Notes: generated from the letters alone by a model not told the origin. 64,000 nt of DNA from Prevotella sp. MA2016 (GCF_000619825.1 NZ_JHUW01000008.1:248001-312000), one strand, 5' to 3'. Counted from the first letter of the stretch, positions 14,772-23,945 are shown. Program-made: numbers and translations.

Positions 14772-17303
14772 CTATTTTTTGATGCTGTTGTCATCTTTGC
14801 TTGAGTAGCGGGACTCGGCATAGCTGCCGTAGCTACCGTAGTTGCCATAGCCGTATTTGCCATAACCATACTTACCATAGCCATAACGACCGTACTTGCC
14901 ATACTTGCCATAGCCATAGTAGTAGCCATACTTCTTCTTCGACATATCCACACCATTCAGGATCACGCAGGCGTTGGTGAGCTTCTTCTCGTTAACCAGT
15001 GTGTTGAGCAATCCGACATTAGCCTTTGGTGTGTAGTCGGCACGGCATACGTAACAGTTGACGCTGGCATAGCGGGCTATCTGAAGGGTATCGGTGACGA
15101 GACCTACTGGCGCGGTATCGAGAATGATATAATCGTACTGCTGCTTGAGCAGTTCGATGGCCTGATGCAGGTTCTCGCGTGCCAACAGCTCGGTGGGGTT
15201 AGGCGGTGTAGGACCAGCCAGCAGCAGGTCGAGATGATCGTTGACTCCTGATGGGCAGATGGCGGTGCGCAGGTCGGCATCGGTGACATGATCCTTCACC
15301 AGCAGCTGGGTGATACCAGCAGTACGGTCTTTCACACCAAACAGACGGCCCAGGGCAGGCTTACGGATATCAAGACCGCAGAGCACTACCTTCTTGCCCA
15401 GCAGCGCGAACGACACAGCCAGGTTGGCTGCCAGGAAGGTCTTACCCTCGCCAGAGGTGCTGGAGGTGAAGAGGATCACCTGGTCGGTCTCCTTCATCAT
15501 AAACTGGATATTGGTACGCATAGCGCGGAATATCTCGTCAATCTGATTGTTCTTATTGGCCTGTACCACAATGCCCGCCACACTCTTGACAGAGTCGCTG
15601 GCCACTGGCACGTCGGCCACGATTGGCATGCGGGTGAGGTGCTCCAGGTCGTCGTGACCTTCGACACGATAGCTGAACAGCTGGATGATATAGAGCACAG
15701 CGAAAGGCAGACCTAAGCCGAGCATCAAGGCTACCAGCAGGATGATGGCTTTCTTAGGACTCACCTGACCCATGGCCAATGGCTCGTCGATCAGCTTTCC
15801 CTTATCGGCTGTAGCTGCCAGAGAGATAGAGTTCTCCTCACGCTTCTGCAACAGCAACAGGTAAAGACCTGACTTCACCTCCTGCTGACGACCAATCTGA
15901 TTGAGCACACGCTCCTGTTCAGGGGTGTTGCCGATACGGCTCTGGTATTTGGCCAACTGGCGCTGCAAGCTCTGACGCTGGATGTCGGCAGTGCGGCGTG
16001 CCTGCAACAGGGCTGTGCGAATAGAGGCCTGCAGATCGTCGAGGGTTGAGGTGAGGGCTACTACCTGTGGGGCCTGCGAGCTGGCAGTCTTCAGATAGCG
16101 GTTGCGCTCCTGAACAGCCTGGTTATACGAAACAATCAGCGCGGTAGAAGCCTGGTCGGTCATACCGATATTAGAAGGGATAATCTTATACTGGTTGACA
16201 GGATTATCCACAAACTCACGCAGATAGTCCATCAGCTGTATCTGAGCTGACTGCTCAGAGAGTTTGGTCTCGTACTGAGAGGTCTGAGCCAACGACTGGG
16301 TGGCATCCATAGTCAGCTCGGTCACGGTGTTGCGCTTCTTATAGCTCTCGAGGGCGCTCTCGGTAGATCCGAGCTCGGCGTCAATCTTCTCCAAACGGGC
16401 ATTGATAAACTCCTCGGTCTTCATGGCTATCTCGTTCTTATCGGTGTTGGCCTGGCGGTTGTAGCAGATGGCCAACTGGCGCAGATAGTCGAGACCACGA
16501 CGGGTGTTACGGTCGGTGAGGGTGAGCTCAGCAATAGAGGTCTGCTTAGAAGTAGGCGCAATATTGATGGCCTTGGCATAGCTTGTGGCCACTGCCATTG
16601 GTGGCAGGATATTGATGATATATTTATCGCCATCTTCCATCACCTGCTTGGGGTCGCTCTCGGTCAGAGTGAGCACACCATAGTCGGTGCGCACCGGTGC
16701 AGGCAGTTTGGGGCACTGCTGAGAGAAGTTGCCAATAGTTTCTCCTTTGTACTGCAGTTCGCCCGTCACCTCATAGCCTTTGCCACGCTTGGTGATGGTG
16801 AGCTGGATAGACTTGGCGCCCTCCAGCAGATCGCGGTCCCAAGCCTCGAGTGACAGGGAGTCGAGATCGACACATACTGGCTGTGACTTATACACCAGCT
16901 GACGCCTCAAGCGGCCAGAGGTGTAGTATTGCACATAGAGTTTCAGATCTTTCACGGCATCACGGGCCAAGATGCGCGACTTCAGGATCTCCATCTCGTT
17001 CTCGATACCGGCCGAGTTACTCATAAATCCGAAATCTTGCATGTTGGCCAGCATCTGATTAGCAGAGCTGCGACGGCGGTTGTCATCATCCTTGATCAGC
17101 ATCCTGGCCGACACCTGATAGGTGGGCGTGGCATAGCGCAGATAAAGGAGTGCACCGCACAAGCAGATGAACAACGACAACAGAAACCACTGCCAGTTGA
17201 GTATCAACATGGCATACAGATTCTGAAAACTAAAAATGGACTGTTCTTCCTGGAGCTCAGATGATTCCAAGCTTTCAGCCGTCAATTTTGATTCGTCTAT
17301 CAT
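14772..17303 (-). CDS. Wzc-type chain-length determinant and tyrosine autokinase
   Basis: The 843-residue protein combines an N-terminal Wzz domain (transmembrane helix near residues 34-54), a long coiled-coil region (about 280-480), a second transmembrane helix near 520-545, and a C-terminal BY-kinase domain: Walker A SSTSGEGKT, Walker A' GLDIRKP, Walker B YIILDTAPV. It sets polymer length and works with Wza. The C-terminal tail (about residues 790-840, bases 14785-14945) is an extreme Tyr/Gly run with repeated YGKYG and YGYGKYG units holding about 17 tyrosines, the likely autophosphorylation cluster. Confidence 0.94.
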   Translation of the reverse strand: MIDESKLTAESLESSELQEEQSIFSFQNLYAMLILNWQWFLLSLFICLCGALLYLRYATPTYQVSARMLIKDDDNRRRSSANQMLANMQDFGFMSNSAGIENEMEILKSRILARDAVKDLKLYVQYYTSGRLRRQLVYKSQPVCVDLDSLSLEAWDRDLLEGAKSIQLTITKRGKGYEVTGELQYKGETIGNFSQQCPKLPAPVRTDYGVLTLTESDPKQVMEDGDKYIINILPPMAVATSYAKAINIAPTSKQTSIAELTLTDRNTRRGLDYLRQLAICYNRQANTDKNEIAMKTEEFINARLEKIDAELGSTESALESYKKRNTVTELTMDATQSLAQTSQYETKLSEQSAQIQLMDYLREFVDNPVNQYKIIPSNIGMTDQASTALIVSYNQAVQERNRYLKTASSQAPQVVALTSTLDDLQASIRTALLQARRTADIQRQSLQRQLAKYQSRIGNTPEQERVLNQIGRQQEVKSGLYLLLLQKREENSISLAATADKGKLIDEPLAMGQVSPKKAIILLVALMLGLGLPFAVLYIIQLFSYRVEGHDDLEHLTRMPIVADVPVASDSVKSVAGIVVQANKNNQIDEIFRAMRTNIQFMMKETDQVILFTSSTSGEGKTFLAANLAVSFALLGKKVVLCGLDIRKPALGRLFGVKDRTAGITQLLVKDHVTDADLRTAICPSGVNDHLDLLLAGPTPPNPTELLARENLHQAIELLKQQYDYIILDTAPVGLVTDTLQIARYASVNCYVCRADYTPKANVGLLNTLVNEKKLTNACVILNGVDMSKKKYGYYYGYGKYGKYGRYGYGKYGYGKYGYGNYGSYGSYAESRYSSKDDNSIKK

Positions 17304-17313
17304 ATTTAATATT

Positions 17314-18180
17314 TTAAAAATATACTATTTGTTCGCCCTCCCACTCGGCATCGATACCGATGACGATGTTGACAGAGGTGTTGCCTGAGAAATAAGGACC
17401 GCTCAAGCGGGTGATCATGCGCTGCTTCATGGGCACCTGAAACGTACGCCCGTAGCGCTCATTGCCGTTTTCATCCTGTGCCGAAGCCATCAACTGGAGC
17501 GTGCCTTCGGTATCGCGGAGGATGGTGTAGAGGTCGAAAGTGCAGTCCTGCTGTCCTGGTTCAACGGCGAAAGTCATCTTTTGCGTGCTGTTGACCGAAC
17601 CCAGACCGGTGGCTGCATCGAAAGCGCCCGAACCGCCTTTATACTCGAAGTGCATCTGGGTGACGCCTGCGGGAATAGCATCGGTGAAAACCACGCGACA
17701 GAGCGATGTGATACGCTTGAGATGGGCCTGAACGACGTTTTCTTCTTCCTCAGCGGATATCTGTACGGTAGCGCTGTGCAGGAAGGTGTCGGTAAAGCCA
17801 TCGCTATTATCAAACTTGATCTTCGCAGGATCGGTCATCGTGGGGTTGCCACTGCTATGGCCTATGACTACTATCCGATAAGTGCCGGGATCGAGGGAGA
17901 AAGCTGCTGAACCGAAACTGGCATCGCCAACCGACTGATGGACTTGCTTGACAAGACTGCCCTTGGCATCGTAAACCGCCATACTTAAACGACTGCAATA
18001 ATCGGTAAGCATTGCGCGGGTGAGTGGAACGGCAAACGACTGCTGCTCAATCTGGAAAACGCTCACAATGAGATTGCCATCGGCATCACCACCTGTGCTA
18101 TTCTCATCAGGAAGGAGCGGTTGCTCGCAAGATGCAAAGACCATCAGGAGCAGGAAAAAAGAAAGAAATTGCCGTTTCAT
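17314..18180 (-). CDS. FimB/Mfa2-family lipoprotein
   Basis: The frame opens at 18213, but the ATG at 18180 gives a clean lipoprotein signal MKRQFLSFFLLLMVFASCEQ and is preferred (288 residues). The body is a beta-sandwich type sequence with AFSLDPGTYRIVVIGHSSGNP and a central RITSLCRVVFTDAIP strand, as in Mfa2/FimB fimbrial anchors. It is the first gene of the Wzc-Wza operon, divergent from upxY. In this family the protein anchors or caps a fimbrium; in a polysaccharide operon it may have another job. Confidence 0.6.
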   Translation of the reverse strand: MKRQFLSFFLLLMVFASCEQPLLPDENSTGGDADGNLIVSVFQIEQQSFAVPLTRAMLTDYCSRLSMAVYDAKGSLVKQVHQSVGDASFGSAAFSLDPGTYRIVVIGHSSGNPTMTDPAKIKFDNSDGFTDTFLHSATVQISAEEEENVVQAHLKRITSLCRVVFTDAIPAGVTQMHFEYKGGSGAFDAATGLGSVNSTQKMTFAVEPGQQDCTFDLYTILRDTEGTLQLMASAQDENGNERYGRTFQVPMKQRMITRLSGPYFSGNTSVNIVIGIDAEWEGEQIVYF

Positions 18181-18409
18181 TTTAGCAAGTAATGCGTTCC
18201 CTATCTTCCGCACTGACTGTTCAAAATGTTTATAGTCAGTACGTTACGCTAATTTTAAGTTTTCTTCACACTAGGGTTATCAAATACTAAAGAAATCGAT
18301 TTCCCCGGTTTTCGCCGACAAAGATAGGGGATTTTTCCGATACTACCAAATAAAAATGCAAAAAAAGACAATAATTGCATGTTTTCTTCGTCAATTCGAT
18401 TTTTTTGCT

Positions 18410-18417
18410 TACTTTTG
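18410..18417 (+). promoter_or_regulatory. -7 promoter box that sets the upxY start
   Basis: TACTTTTG at 18410-18417 fits TAnnTTTG and lies 19 bases before the ATG at 18437. Because transcription would begin near 18423, the upstream in-frame ATG at 18356 cannot be the main start. Confidence 0.55.
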
Positions 18418-18436
18418 TAGCCGAAATAAGCAAAAG

Positions 18437-19333
18437 ATGACAGAAGCTGATAATAACATAGAAAAATGGTATGTGCTGGGATGCCTGAGCGCGCGCCACG
18501 AAGAGAAAGTGAGAGACGCGCTGAGAAAAGCAGGCTTCAGAAGTCACGTACCTATGAAATACGAAGTAAAGACCGTGCGCCGACAGCAACAGCGCACCAT
18601 GGTTCCTGCCATCTCAGGACTGATATTCGCGCGGGGTACGCGCGATGCCCTGATGGAGTTTATCAATCACCAGTGCCGAGAAAGCGTCTATTTACGCAAA
18701 TCTACCTTTAGTAATAAAAAGGACTACCTGACGGTGGGCGACGGGGTGATGGAACGGTTTATCGAACTGACCAACCTCAGACAGGAGAACATCACCTACT
18801 TCAAACCGGAGGAGCTGAACCTGAAACCGGGTGAGGCGATACGTATCAAAGGTGGTATCTACGACGGCTACGAGGGTGTGGTGCTGCGCATCAAGGGTAA
18901 GAAGAAAAAGCATATCGTGGTACAGATACCTGGGGTGATCATTGCGGCTGTGGAGATAGAGCCCGACCTGATAGAACTGAAGGAGCCGGAGATCAGGGAG
19001 CTGCCTTCAAAGGATGTGGACGGCGACAAGAAATATCTGCTGGAGACAGCGGAATGGCTGTTGGACTTTCAGCACGACAAGGATGTGCCCAAGGTGGAGT
19101 ACAACCTGAAGTTGCTAGAGCTGAAGCGCACGCGGGCACGACTACAGAAGTATAAGGGCGTCACGCCCCTGACTGAAGCAGAGCTGGCGCTACCGATGTA
19201 TCTGGCAGCAGTGATTCTGCAGCAAGACGTGGAAGCATGCCGGGAACGCTTGGAGAAAGCAACGGAGAAGCTGAAGGACTGCTGCAAGTTTAAGGCAAAA
19301 TGCCAGGAAAAATTGAAAAATGTAAAAATGTAA
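18437..19333 (+). CDS. UpxY-family transcription antiterminator with C-terminal extension
   Basis: NusG paralogues of the UpxY type load RNA polymerase for long capsule operons. This 298-residue protein has the NusG N-domain (EKWYVLGCLSARHEEKV, residues 9-25; VPAISGLIFARG) and a KOW segment (GEAIRIKGGIYDGYEGVVL, near 136-154). Usual UpxY proteins are about 170-190 residues; here a further 110 helical, Lys/Glu/Leu-rich residues follow the KOW domain. It is divergent from the Wzc-Wza operon, which it probably serves. The start at 18437 follows the promoter box at 18410. Confidence 0.88.
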   Translation: MTEADNNIEKWYVLGCLSARHEEKVRDALRKAGFRSHVPMKYEVKTVRRQQQRTMVPAISGLIFARGTRDALMEFINHQCRESVYLRKSTFSNKKDYLTVGDGVMERFIELTNLRQENITYFKPEELNLKPGEAIRIKGGIYDGYEGVVLRIKGKKKKHIVVQIPGVIIAAVEIEPDLIELKEPEIRELPSKDVDGDKKYLLETAEWLLDFQHDKDVPKVEYNLKLLELKRTRARLQKYKGVTPLTEAELALPMYLAAVILQQDVEACRERLEKATEKLKDCCKFKAKCQEKLKNVKM

Positions 19334-19365
19334 AAATTTAAAATATATCATATTTTAACTGATTT

Positions 19366-20712
19366 ATGGAAATGATTAAGCTTGACATTACTAAGGCTGC
19401 TTGCTTCTTGAAAGAAGGGGCAGTGGAGAGTTTTGAACCAAAAGTAGCTGAGGCACAGAAGGCACTGGAGGCCGGTACATGCCCTGGCAATGACTTCCTG
19501 GGATGGTTGCACCTGCCCAGCAGCATCACACCTGCTTTCATCGACGAACTGCAGGCTTGTGCCGACACCCTGCGCGCTAACTGCGAGGCTATCGTAGTGG
19601 CTGGTATCGGTGGTTCGTACCTGGGCGCTCGTGCCGTGATCGAGGCGCTGAGCAACAGCTTCGCATGGCTGGTGAAGGACCAGAAGAATCCTACCATCCT
19701 CTTTGCTGGTAACAACATCGGTGAGGATTATCTCTTCGAGCTCACTGAGTATCTGAAGGATAAGAAATTCGGTGTGATCAACATCTCAAAGAGTGGTACT
19801 ACTACTGAGACTGCCTTGACATTCCGCTTGCTGAAGAAGCAGTGCGAGGCTCAGCGTGGTAAGGAAGAGGCTAAGAAGGTGATCGTGGCTGTGACTGACG
19901 CTAAGAAGGGTGCTGCACGTACCTGCGCCGACAAGGAGGGATACAAGAGCTTTATCATTCCTGACAACGTGGGCGGACGTTTCTCTGTGCTCACTCCAGT
20001 AGGACTGCTGCCTATCGCCTGCGCTGGCTTCAGCATCAAGGAGCTGGTGGCTGGTGCTCAGGAGATGGAGAAGGCTTGCGCGCCTAGCGTACCTTTCGCT
20101 GAGAACCCTGCTGCACAGTATGCTGCCGTACGCAACGGACTCTATCAGAGTGGTAAGAAAATCGAGATCATGGTGAACTTCCAGCCTAAGCTGCACTTCT
20201 TCTCTGAGTGGTGGAAGCAGCTCTACGGCGAGAGCGAGGGTAAGGACCTGAAGGGTATTTTCCCTGCCAGCGTGGATTTCACTACCGACCTGCACTCTAT
20301 GGGTCAGTGGATTCAGGAGGGTGAGCGCACTATCTTCGAGACTGTGATCAGCATCGAGGAGCCTGAGAAGAAACTGCTCTTCCCTGCCGACGAGGAGAAC
20401 CTGGACGGTCTGAACTTCCTGGCTGGCAAGCGTGTGGATGAGGTGAACAAGATGGCTGAGCTGGGTACACAGCTGGCTCACGTGGATGGTGGTGTGCCCA
20501 ACATGCGCATCAGCGTACCTCGCCTGAACGAGTACTACCTGGGACAGCTCATCTACTTCTTCGAGATTGCCTGTGGTATCAGTGGTAACGTACTGGGTGT
20601 GAACCCATTCAACCAGCCTGGTGTAGAGGCCTACAAGAAGAATATGTTTGCGCTGCTCGACAAGCCCGGCTACGAGGCAGAGAGCGCTGCGATCAAGGCT
20701 CGCCTGAAGTAA
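19366..20712 (+). CDS. pgi: Glucose-6-phosphate isomerase
   Basis: This glycolytic enzyme interconverts glucose-6-phosphate and fructose-6-phosphate. The 448-residue protein has the family segments [25 protein letters not shown] and the C-terminal [15 protein letters not shown], and the compact length of bacterial (Firmicutes/Bacteroidetes type) enzymes. High-usage codons throughout suggest strong expression. It lies 33 bases after upxY on the same strand. Confidence 0.97.
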   Translation: MEMIKLDITKAACFLKEGAVESFEPKVAEAQKALEAGTCPGNDFLGWLHLPSSITPAFIDELQACADTLRANCEAIVVAGIGGSYLGARAVIEALSNSFAWLVKDQKNPTILFAGNNIGEDYLFELTEYLKDKKFGVINISKSGTTTETALTFRLLKKQCEAQRGKEEAKKVIVAVTDAKKGAARTCADKEGYKSFIIPDNVGGRFSVLTPVGLLPIACAGFSIKELVAGAQEMEKACAPSVPFAENPAAQYAAVRNGLYQSGKKIEIMVNFQPKLHFFSEWWKQLYGESEGKDLKGIFPASVDFTTDLHSMGQWIQEGERTIFETVISIEEPEKKLLFPADEENLDGLNFLAGKRVDEVNKMAELGTQLAHVDGGVPNMRISVPRLNEYYLGQLIYFFEIACGISGNVLGVNPFNQPGVEAYKKNMFALLDKPGYEAESAAIKARLK

Positions 20713-20715
20713 TTT

Positions 20716-20770
20716 TTAGATAAAAAGAACAGAAGGACTATTATTCTTTAGATAAAAAGAACAGAAGGAC
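20716..20770. repeat. Direct repeat of 23 bp after pgi
   Basis: The 23 bases at 20716-20738 (starting TTAGATAAAAAGAACAG) return without change at 20748-20770, 32 bases apart. They lie between pgi and the HAD gene. Only two copies, so not a CRISPR array; perhaps slippage or a small duplication. Confidence 0.8.
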
Positions 20771-20836
20771 ATAATAAGGCTATGCAGAAAGGTGGCATAA
20801 AAAAATATGTTCTTATGTTCTTATTATCAAAATAAT

Positions 20837-21511
20837 ATGAAGAGAGCAGTGCTATTTGATATGGACGGGGTGCTGTATGATTCCATGGGGAATCATGCAG
20901 TAGCCTGGGTCCAGTCGATGAAGAAATTCGGTATCACTATGACGACTGATGATGCCTACGCCACTGAGGGTGCTCGTGGCGTAGACACCATTCGTTATAT
21001 GGTAAAACAGCAACAGGGGCGTGAGATCACAGAGGAAGAGAGTCAGCTGATGTATGATGAGAAGACGCGCATTTTTCATTCTCTGCCAGAGGCGCCTATC
21101 ATGCCGGGGATTCTATCGCTCATGGAACAGATAGATGCTGCAGGCATTGGTATCGGGGTTGTCACGGGTTCGGGACAACGACCGCTGATACAACGTATCC
21201 TGAGGGATTTTGGCAAATATGTGTCGCCGGAGCATATCGTCACAGCGTATGATGTGAAGCGGGGGAAGCCCCATCCGGATCCTTATCTGATGGGATTGCA
21301 AAAGGCTGGGCATCTTCAGCCTTCTGAAGCGATTGTTGTGGAGAATGCACCGCTCGGTGTGCGCGCTGGTGTGGCAGCTGGCATCTATACCATAGCGGTA
21401 AATACTGGTCCGTTAGCGGACAAGGTGCTCCTTGATGCAGGGGCAAACATTCTTTTTCCAACGATGATCGCTCTTAGTGATTCTTGGAAAGAGGTTCTTT
21501 CTAAATTATAA
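20837..21511 (+). CDS. HAD-superfamily phosphatase (beta-phosphoglucomutase/phosphoglycolate type)
   Basis: The start at 20837 gives MKRAVLFDMDGVLYDS with HAD motif I at the N-terminus (224 residues); the upstream ATG at 20807 is rejected. Further motifs: VVTGSGQ (motif II), KRGKPHPDPYLMGL (motif III Lys) and VVENAPLGVRAG (motif IV). This pattern is shared by sugar-phosphate phosphatases and beta-phosphoglucomutases. Substrate not assignable. Confidence 0.9.
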   Translation: MKRAVLFDMDGVLYDSMGNHAVAWVQSMKKFGITMTTDDAYATEGARGVDTIRYMVKQQQGREITEEESQLMYDEKTRIFHSLPEAPIMPGILSLMEQIDAAGIGIGVVTGSGQRPLIQRILRDFGKYVSPEHIVTAYDVKRGKPHPDPYLMGLQKAGHLQPSEAIVVENAPLGVRAGVAAGIYTIAVNTGPLADKVLLDAGANILFPTMIALSDSWKEVLSKL

Positions 21512-21552
21512 TCCTTTTTTTTGGTCTTTCGACCAATGGGGGATGCTCCCCC

Positions 21553-21771
21553 ACGGTGTTGAGCGTTCAACCCAAAAACGTCCTGAGCTCGGAGGCCGGA
21601 ACACAAATTCTTTAAATCACTCAAAGAACTCGCTACGCTCAAACAGCTTTTCGTATTTCGTTGTTCAGATTGCGTACCGCAATCCGAAACTCAATGTTGA
21701 TTCAAAGAATTTGCATTCCTCTAAAGACCTCCTCGTGCGGAATGTTTTTGTGTTCGAACTCTCAACACCGT
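21553..21771. repeat. Hairpin repeat element, copy 1 (inverted relative to copy 2)
   Basis: The ends ACGGTGTTGAG (21553) and CTCAACACCGT (ending 21771) pair, and inside them nested arms pair as well: AAACGTCCTGAGCTC with the CCTCCTCGTGCGG side, GGAACACAAATTCTTTAAATCA with the segment near 21702-21724, and a central GATTGCG/CGCAATC hairpin. The whole 219 bases can fold into one long imperfect stem. No ORF of note. It shares boxes with copy 2 in opposite orientation. It looks like a MITE- or REPIN-like unit. Confidence 0.7.
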
Positions 21772-21847
21772 CCCCTATTCGTCCTCACAACTACCGACTG
21801 CCATCAAAGGCATCTTAAGTGAGGCAAAGATAAAACAAATAAATTTT

Positions 21848-22058
21848 CAAGGGCTGTATCCCTAAGAAAACATTCCGCACGAGGAGGCATTTATAGGATG
21901 TACTATTATCGGAATCTTCTTCGATTCTTGTGTCGCGTAAGCGAGACAAGCAAATCGACATGAGAAGCTGTTTGAGCGGAGCGAGTTCTTCGAATGATTA
22001 CGATAATATTACATCCGGCCTCTGAGCTCAGGACGTTTTATTAGGGATATAGCCCTTG
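21848..22058. repeat. Hairpin repeat element, copy 2
   Basis: Ends CAAGGGCTGTATCCCTAA (21848) and TTAGGGATATAGCCCTTG (to 22058) form a terminal inverted repeat with one mismatch. Inside, GGATGTACTATTATCGGAAT pairs with ATTACGATAATATTACATCC, and GTGTCGC/GCGAGAC forms the apex. The boxes at 21867-21887 and around 21970-21990 (GTTTGAGCGGAGCGAGTTCT) and 22013-22037 match copy 1 read on the other strand. It ends 20 bases from the convergent DUF4230 gene. Confidence 0.7.
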
Positions 22059-22077
22059 CAGTTGATATAAGAGGACA

Positions 22078-22656
22078 CTACTCGAAGTGGAGGGTGATGG
22101 TTTTGTAGCCCAATTGGGTGAAGAGGTTGGTGAGTTGAGACTCGGCGTTGGATTGGGCGGAGGTGAGGTTTTCTTTGGTGAGGCAGTGGTGAAGCATCTG
22201 GCGGTGGGCCTTTTGGTAGAGGGCCTGGTGGGCTTGGGGTGTCCATTTGCCGGATTCGTAGAACGACTTGGTCTTGGCTTCGTCGATGAAGTCGTTATCC
22301 AAGAGGGTGACTTTGGGGAACGTGGCCTGGACGCTGTCGCCTTGGATGGTGATGGCATCATCACGCAACTGCTGCATGTCGATGCCCAAACGTAAAGTGC
22401 CATAATAAATCCTTACCAACTCATCGTCGGTAAAGAAACCCTTACGAACAGTGTCAACCATCTCCTCGGCTGAGATAGACAGGAACTCCCATTCACCGAT
22501 ATCACGAATGGACTGTATCTGCGTGGGCGTGGGGTCGATGGCCTCGTCGGCGGCTAGTTGGATATAGTTGTCCTTGAAGGCACTCTTCACCCAAAAGAAC
22601 AACGCTACAACAGCGATGACTGCAACGGCACCTATAACTATCTTATATTGCTTCAT
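22078..22656 (-). CDS. DUF4230 membrane-anchored protein
   Basis: This 192-residue protein has an N-terminal transmembrane helix (residues 5-24, IVIGAVAVIAVVALFFWVKSAF) and an extracytoplasmic part with DIGEWEFLSISAEEMVDTV, the DUF4230 pattern. It lies 2 bases after a second DUF4230 gene, so the two are a tandem pair, likely a duplication that diverged. Function unknown. Confidence 0.75.
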   Translation of the reverse strand: MKQYKIVIGAVAVIAVVALFFWVKSAFKDNYIQLAADEAIDPTPTQIQSIRDIGEWEFLSISAEEMVDTVRKGFFTDDELVRIYYGTLRLGIDMQQLRDDAITIQGDSVQATFPKVTLLDNDFIDEAKTKSFYESGKWTPQAHQALYQKAHRQMLHHCLTKENLTSAQSNAESQLTNLFTQLGYKTITLHFE

Positions 22657-22658
22657 CC

Positions 22659-23360
22659 TTATTCCTCCATCCGAATTAATCCTTTGAATGCGTGCTGAAA
22701 ATCCAGATCCTTACGGAACGCGATGGTGATATCCTGCTCCTCATAACCCAACTGGGTGAGCATGGGCACCAGCACCTTGGCGGCATTGGCACGCGCTGTC
22801 TCCTCAATACCCATCTCGGGGATGCTCTGCAGGATGGCCTCCCTACCCTGCTGCTGATAGCCAGCCAACTCCTCATCACTGAAATGAGCACGGGTGAGAC
22901 CGACATACTGTTTGACGTTCTTCTGATCAATCTTTGAACTGGTCATCACCACCTGCGGGTCGGGCAGGATGATGGTGATATGACGGCCCTGGCGCTCGAT
23001 GTTCTGTTCGGAGAAGGTACTGAAATCAATATACGCCTTGATCTTGGCATCCATGGGGATGGCAATCTTCCTGTCGGCCAAGGGCACCTTGAGGTTGAAC
23101 GACTTGCTCATCACCTGCCCTTTGAGGCGCAAGGCATCATCATGGGTGATAATCTTATGCACACGATACTCGGCCGTGTAGAGCTTGGAGCACTGTTGCA
23201 CCTGCATGATGAGCATGGGCACCGTGTCGATGCCCTGTGCGATGCCGGCGGGCACACTGGCGGGCTTCTCCTGACGATGACAGCCAAACACCAGGCTTAT
23301 CAGGATGAACAGTGCCAACAGACCTGCACCAATGCCGATGAGCAAACGCTTATTCTTCAT
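22659..23360 (-). CDS. DUF4230 domain protein
   Basis: The 233-residue protein has an N-terminal hydrophobic segment (residues 5-27, ending FGC) and a DUF4230-type body: SKLYTAEYRVHKIITHDD..., VPLADRKIAIPMDAKIKAYIDFS, and VMTSSKIDQKNVKQYVG. The cysteine after the hydrophobic segment (FGCHR) could be a lipobox, but a plain membrane anchor is equally likely. It overlaps the upstream DUF4738-like gene by 11 bases. Function unknown. Confidence 0.78.
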   Translation of the reverse strand: MKNKRLLIGIGAGLLALFILISLVFGCHRQEKPASVPAGIAQGIDTVPMLIMQVQQCSKLYTAEYRVHKIITHDDALRLKGQVMSKSFNLKVPLADRKIAIPMDAKIKAYIDFSTFSEQNIERQGRHITIILPDPQVVMTSSKIDQKNVKQYVGLTRAHFSDEELAGYQQQGREAILQSIPEMGIEETARANAAKVLVPMLTQLGYEEQDITIAFRKDLDFQHAFKGLIRMEE

Positions 23361-23868
23361 TGTCGCGCGAGATGCCTACCTCACCAAAATTGCTGAGGGT
23401 GACCTTAAGAGGGATATATTCATCGGTTTGAGGATGACACACACTGGCTGCAAAAAACAGTTGGTTGCCCTCGACCTTATCAAACACAAAGCCTTCGAGG
23501 ATGCCCGTCTTGCGGTAGTCGTCGTCCAAGCAGGCATCAAAGGCCGACTTGGTGAACGTCTTGCTGCAGAACACACTACCATCGGCACGGATGACCTTCA
23601 GCGTGATGCGGTTATCAACAAACTTCTGACCAGTCTCGTCTTTCACCATCCCCAAGGAATCATCGGACTGGCGTGACACTTCAACCTGATACTGCTTACC
23701 CAACCACTGCACATCCTTCACATCCTTATAATCCTGCATCTTGATGGGTGCCAGGGGTTTAGGGGCTTCGGTGTGCTGCACGATGATGTCGTCGTGCTGT
23801 TTCTTCTTACCGCAACTGACAGTGAGAAGCCCTACTAAAGAGAGGGCGATTATTGCTTTGTGACTCAT
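23350..23868 (-). CDS. DUF4738-like lipoprotein
   Basis: This 172-residue lipoprotein (signal MSHKAIIALSLVGLLTVSCG, Cys19) has a compact body with the pattern VDNRITLKVIRADGSVFCSKTFTKSAF and a C-terminal LKVTLSNFGEVG. It resembles the DUF4738 family of Bacteroidales lipoproteins. It is the first gene of an operon with two DUF4230 proteins. A minus-strand -7 box TATCTTTG is at 23888-23895, 20 bases upstream. Confidence 0.65.
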   Translation of the reverse strand: MSHKAIIALSLVGLLTVSCGKKKQHDDIIVQHTEAPKPLAPIKMQDYKDVKDVQWLGKQYQVEVSRQSDDSLGMVKDETGQKFVDNRITLKVIRADGSVFCSKTFTKSAFDACLDDDYRKTGILEGFVFDKVEGNQLFFAASVCHPQTDEYIPLKVTLSNFGEVGISRDNEE

Positions 23869-23914
23869 ATTCTGTTAAATTTTGGTGCAAAGATAATAAT
23901 TTTTATCGATTTTA

Positions 23915-23945
23915 TTTGTTAATTATGAAAATATTACTATTTTTG
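23915..23945 (+). promoter_or_regulatory. Consensus promoter of the TPR sensor kinase
   Basis: TTTG at 23915-23918 and TATTTTTG at 23938-23945 are exactly 19 bases apart, a full match to the Bacteroidetes pattern. The ATG of the kinase is at 23950, only 4 bases after the -7 box, which would make the mRNA leaderless or nearly so. It overlaps the divergent operon's promoter region. Confidence 0.7.

Noticed and set aside
20716..20770. Two 23-bp direct repeats as a CRISPR array
   Set aside because: Only two copies, one 9-base spacer, no cas genes in the window.
21523..21551. Small hairpins (GGTC/GACC and GGGGG/CCCCC) after the HAD gene as a terminator
   Set aside because: The T-run is before, not after, the stem on the plus strand, and no T-run follows on the minus strand.
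22087..22395. Plus-strand frame opposite the DUF4230 gene
   Set aside because: Gly/Val/Leu-rich mirror of the minus-strand coding sequence, no start context or family.
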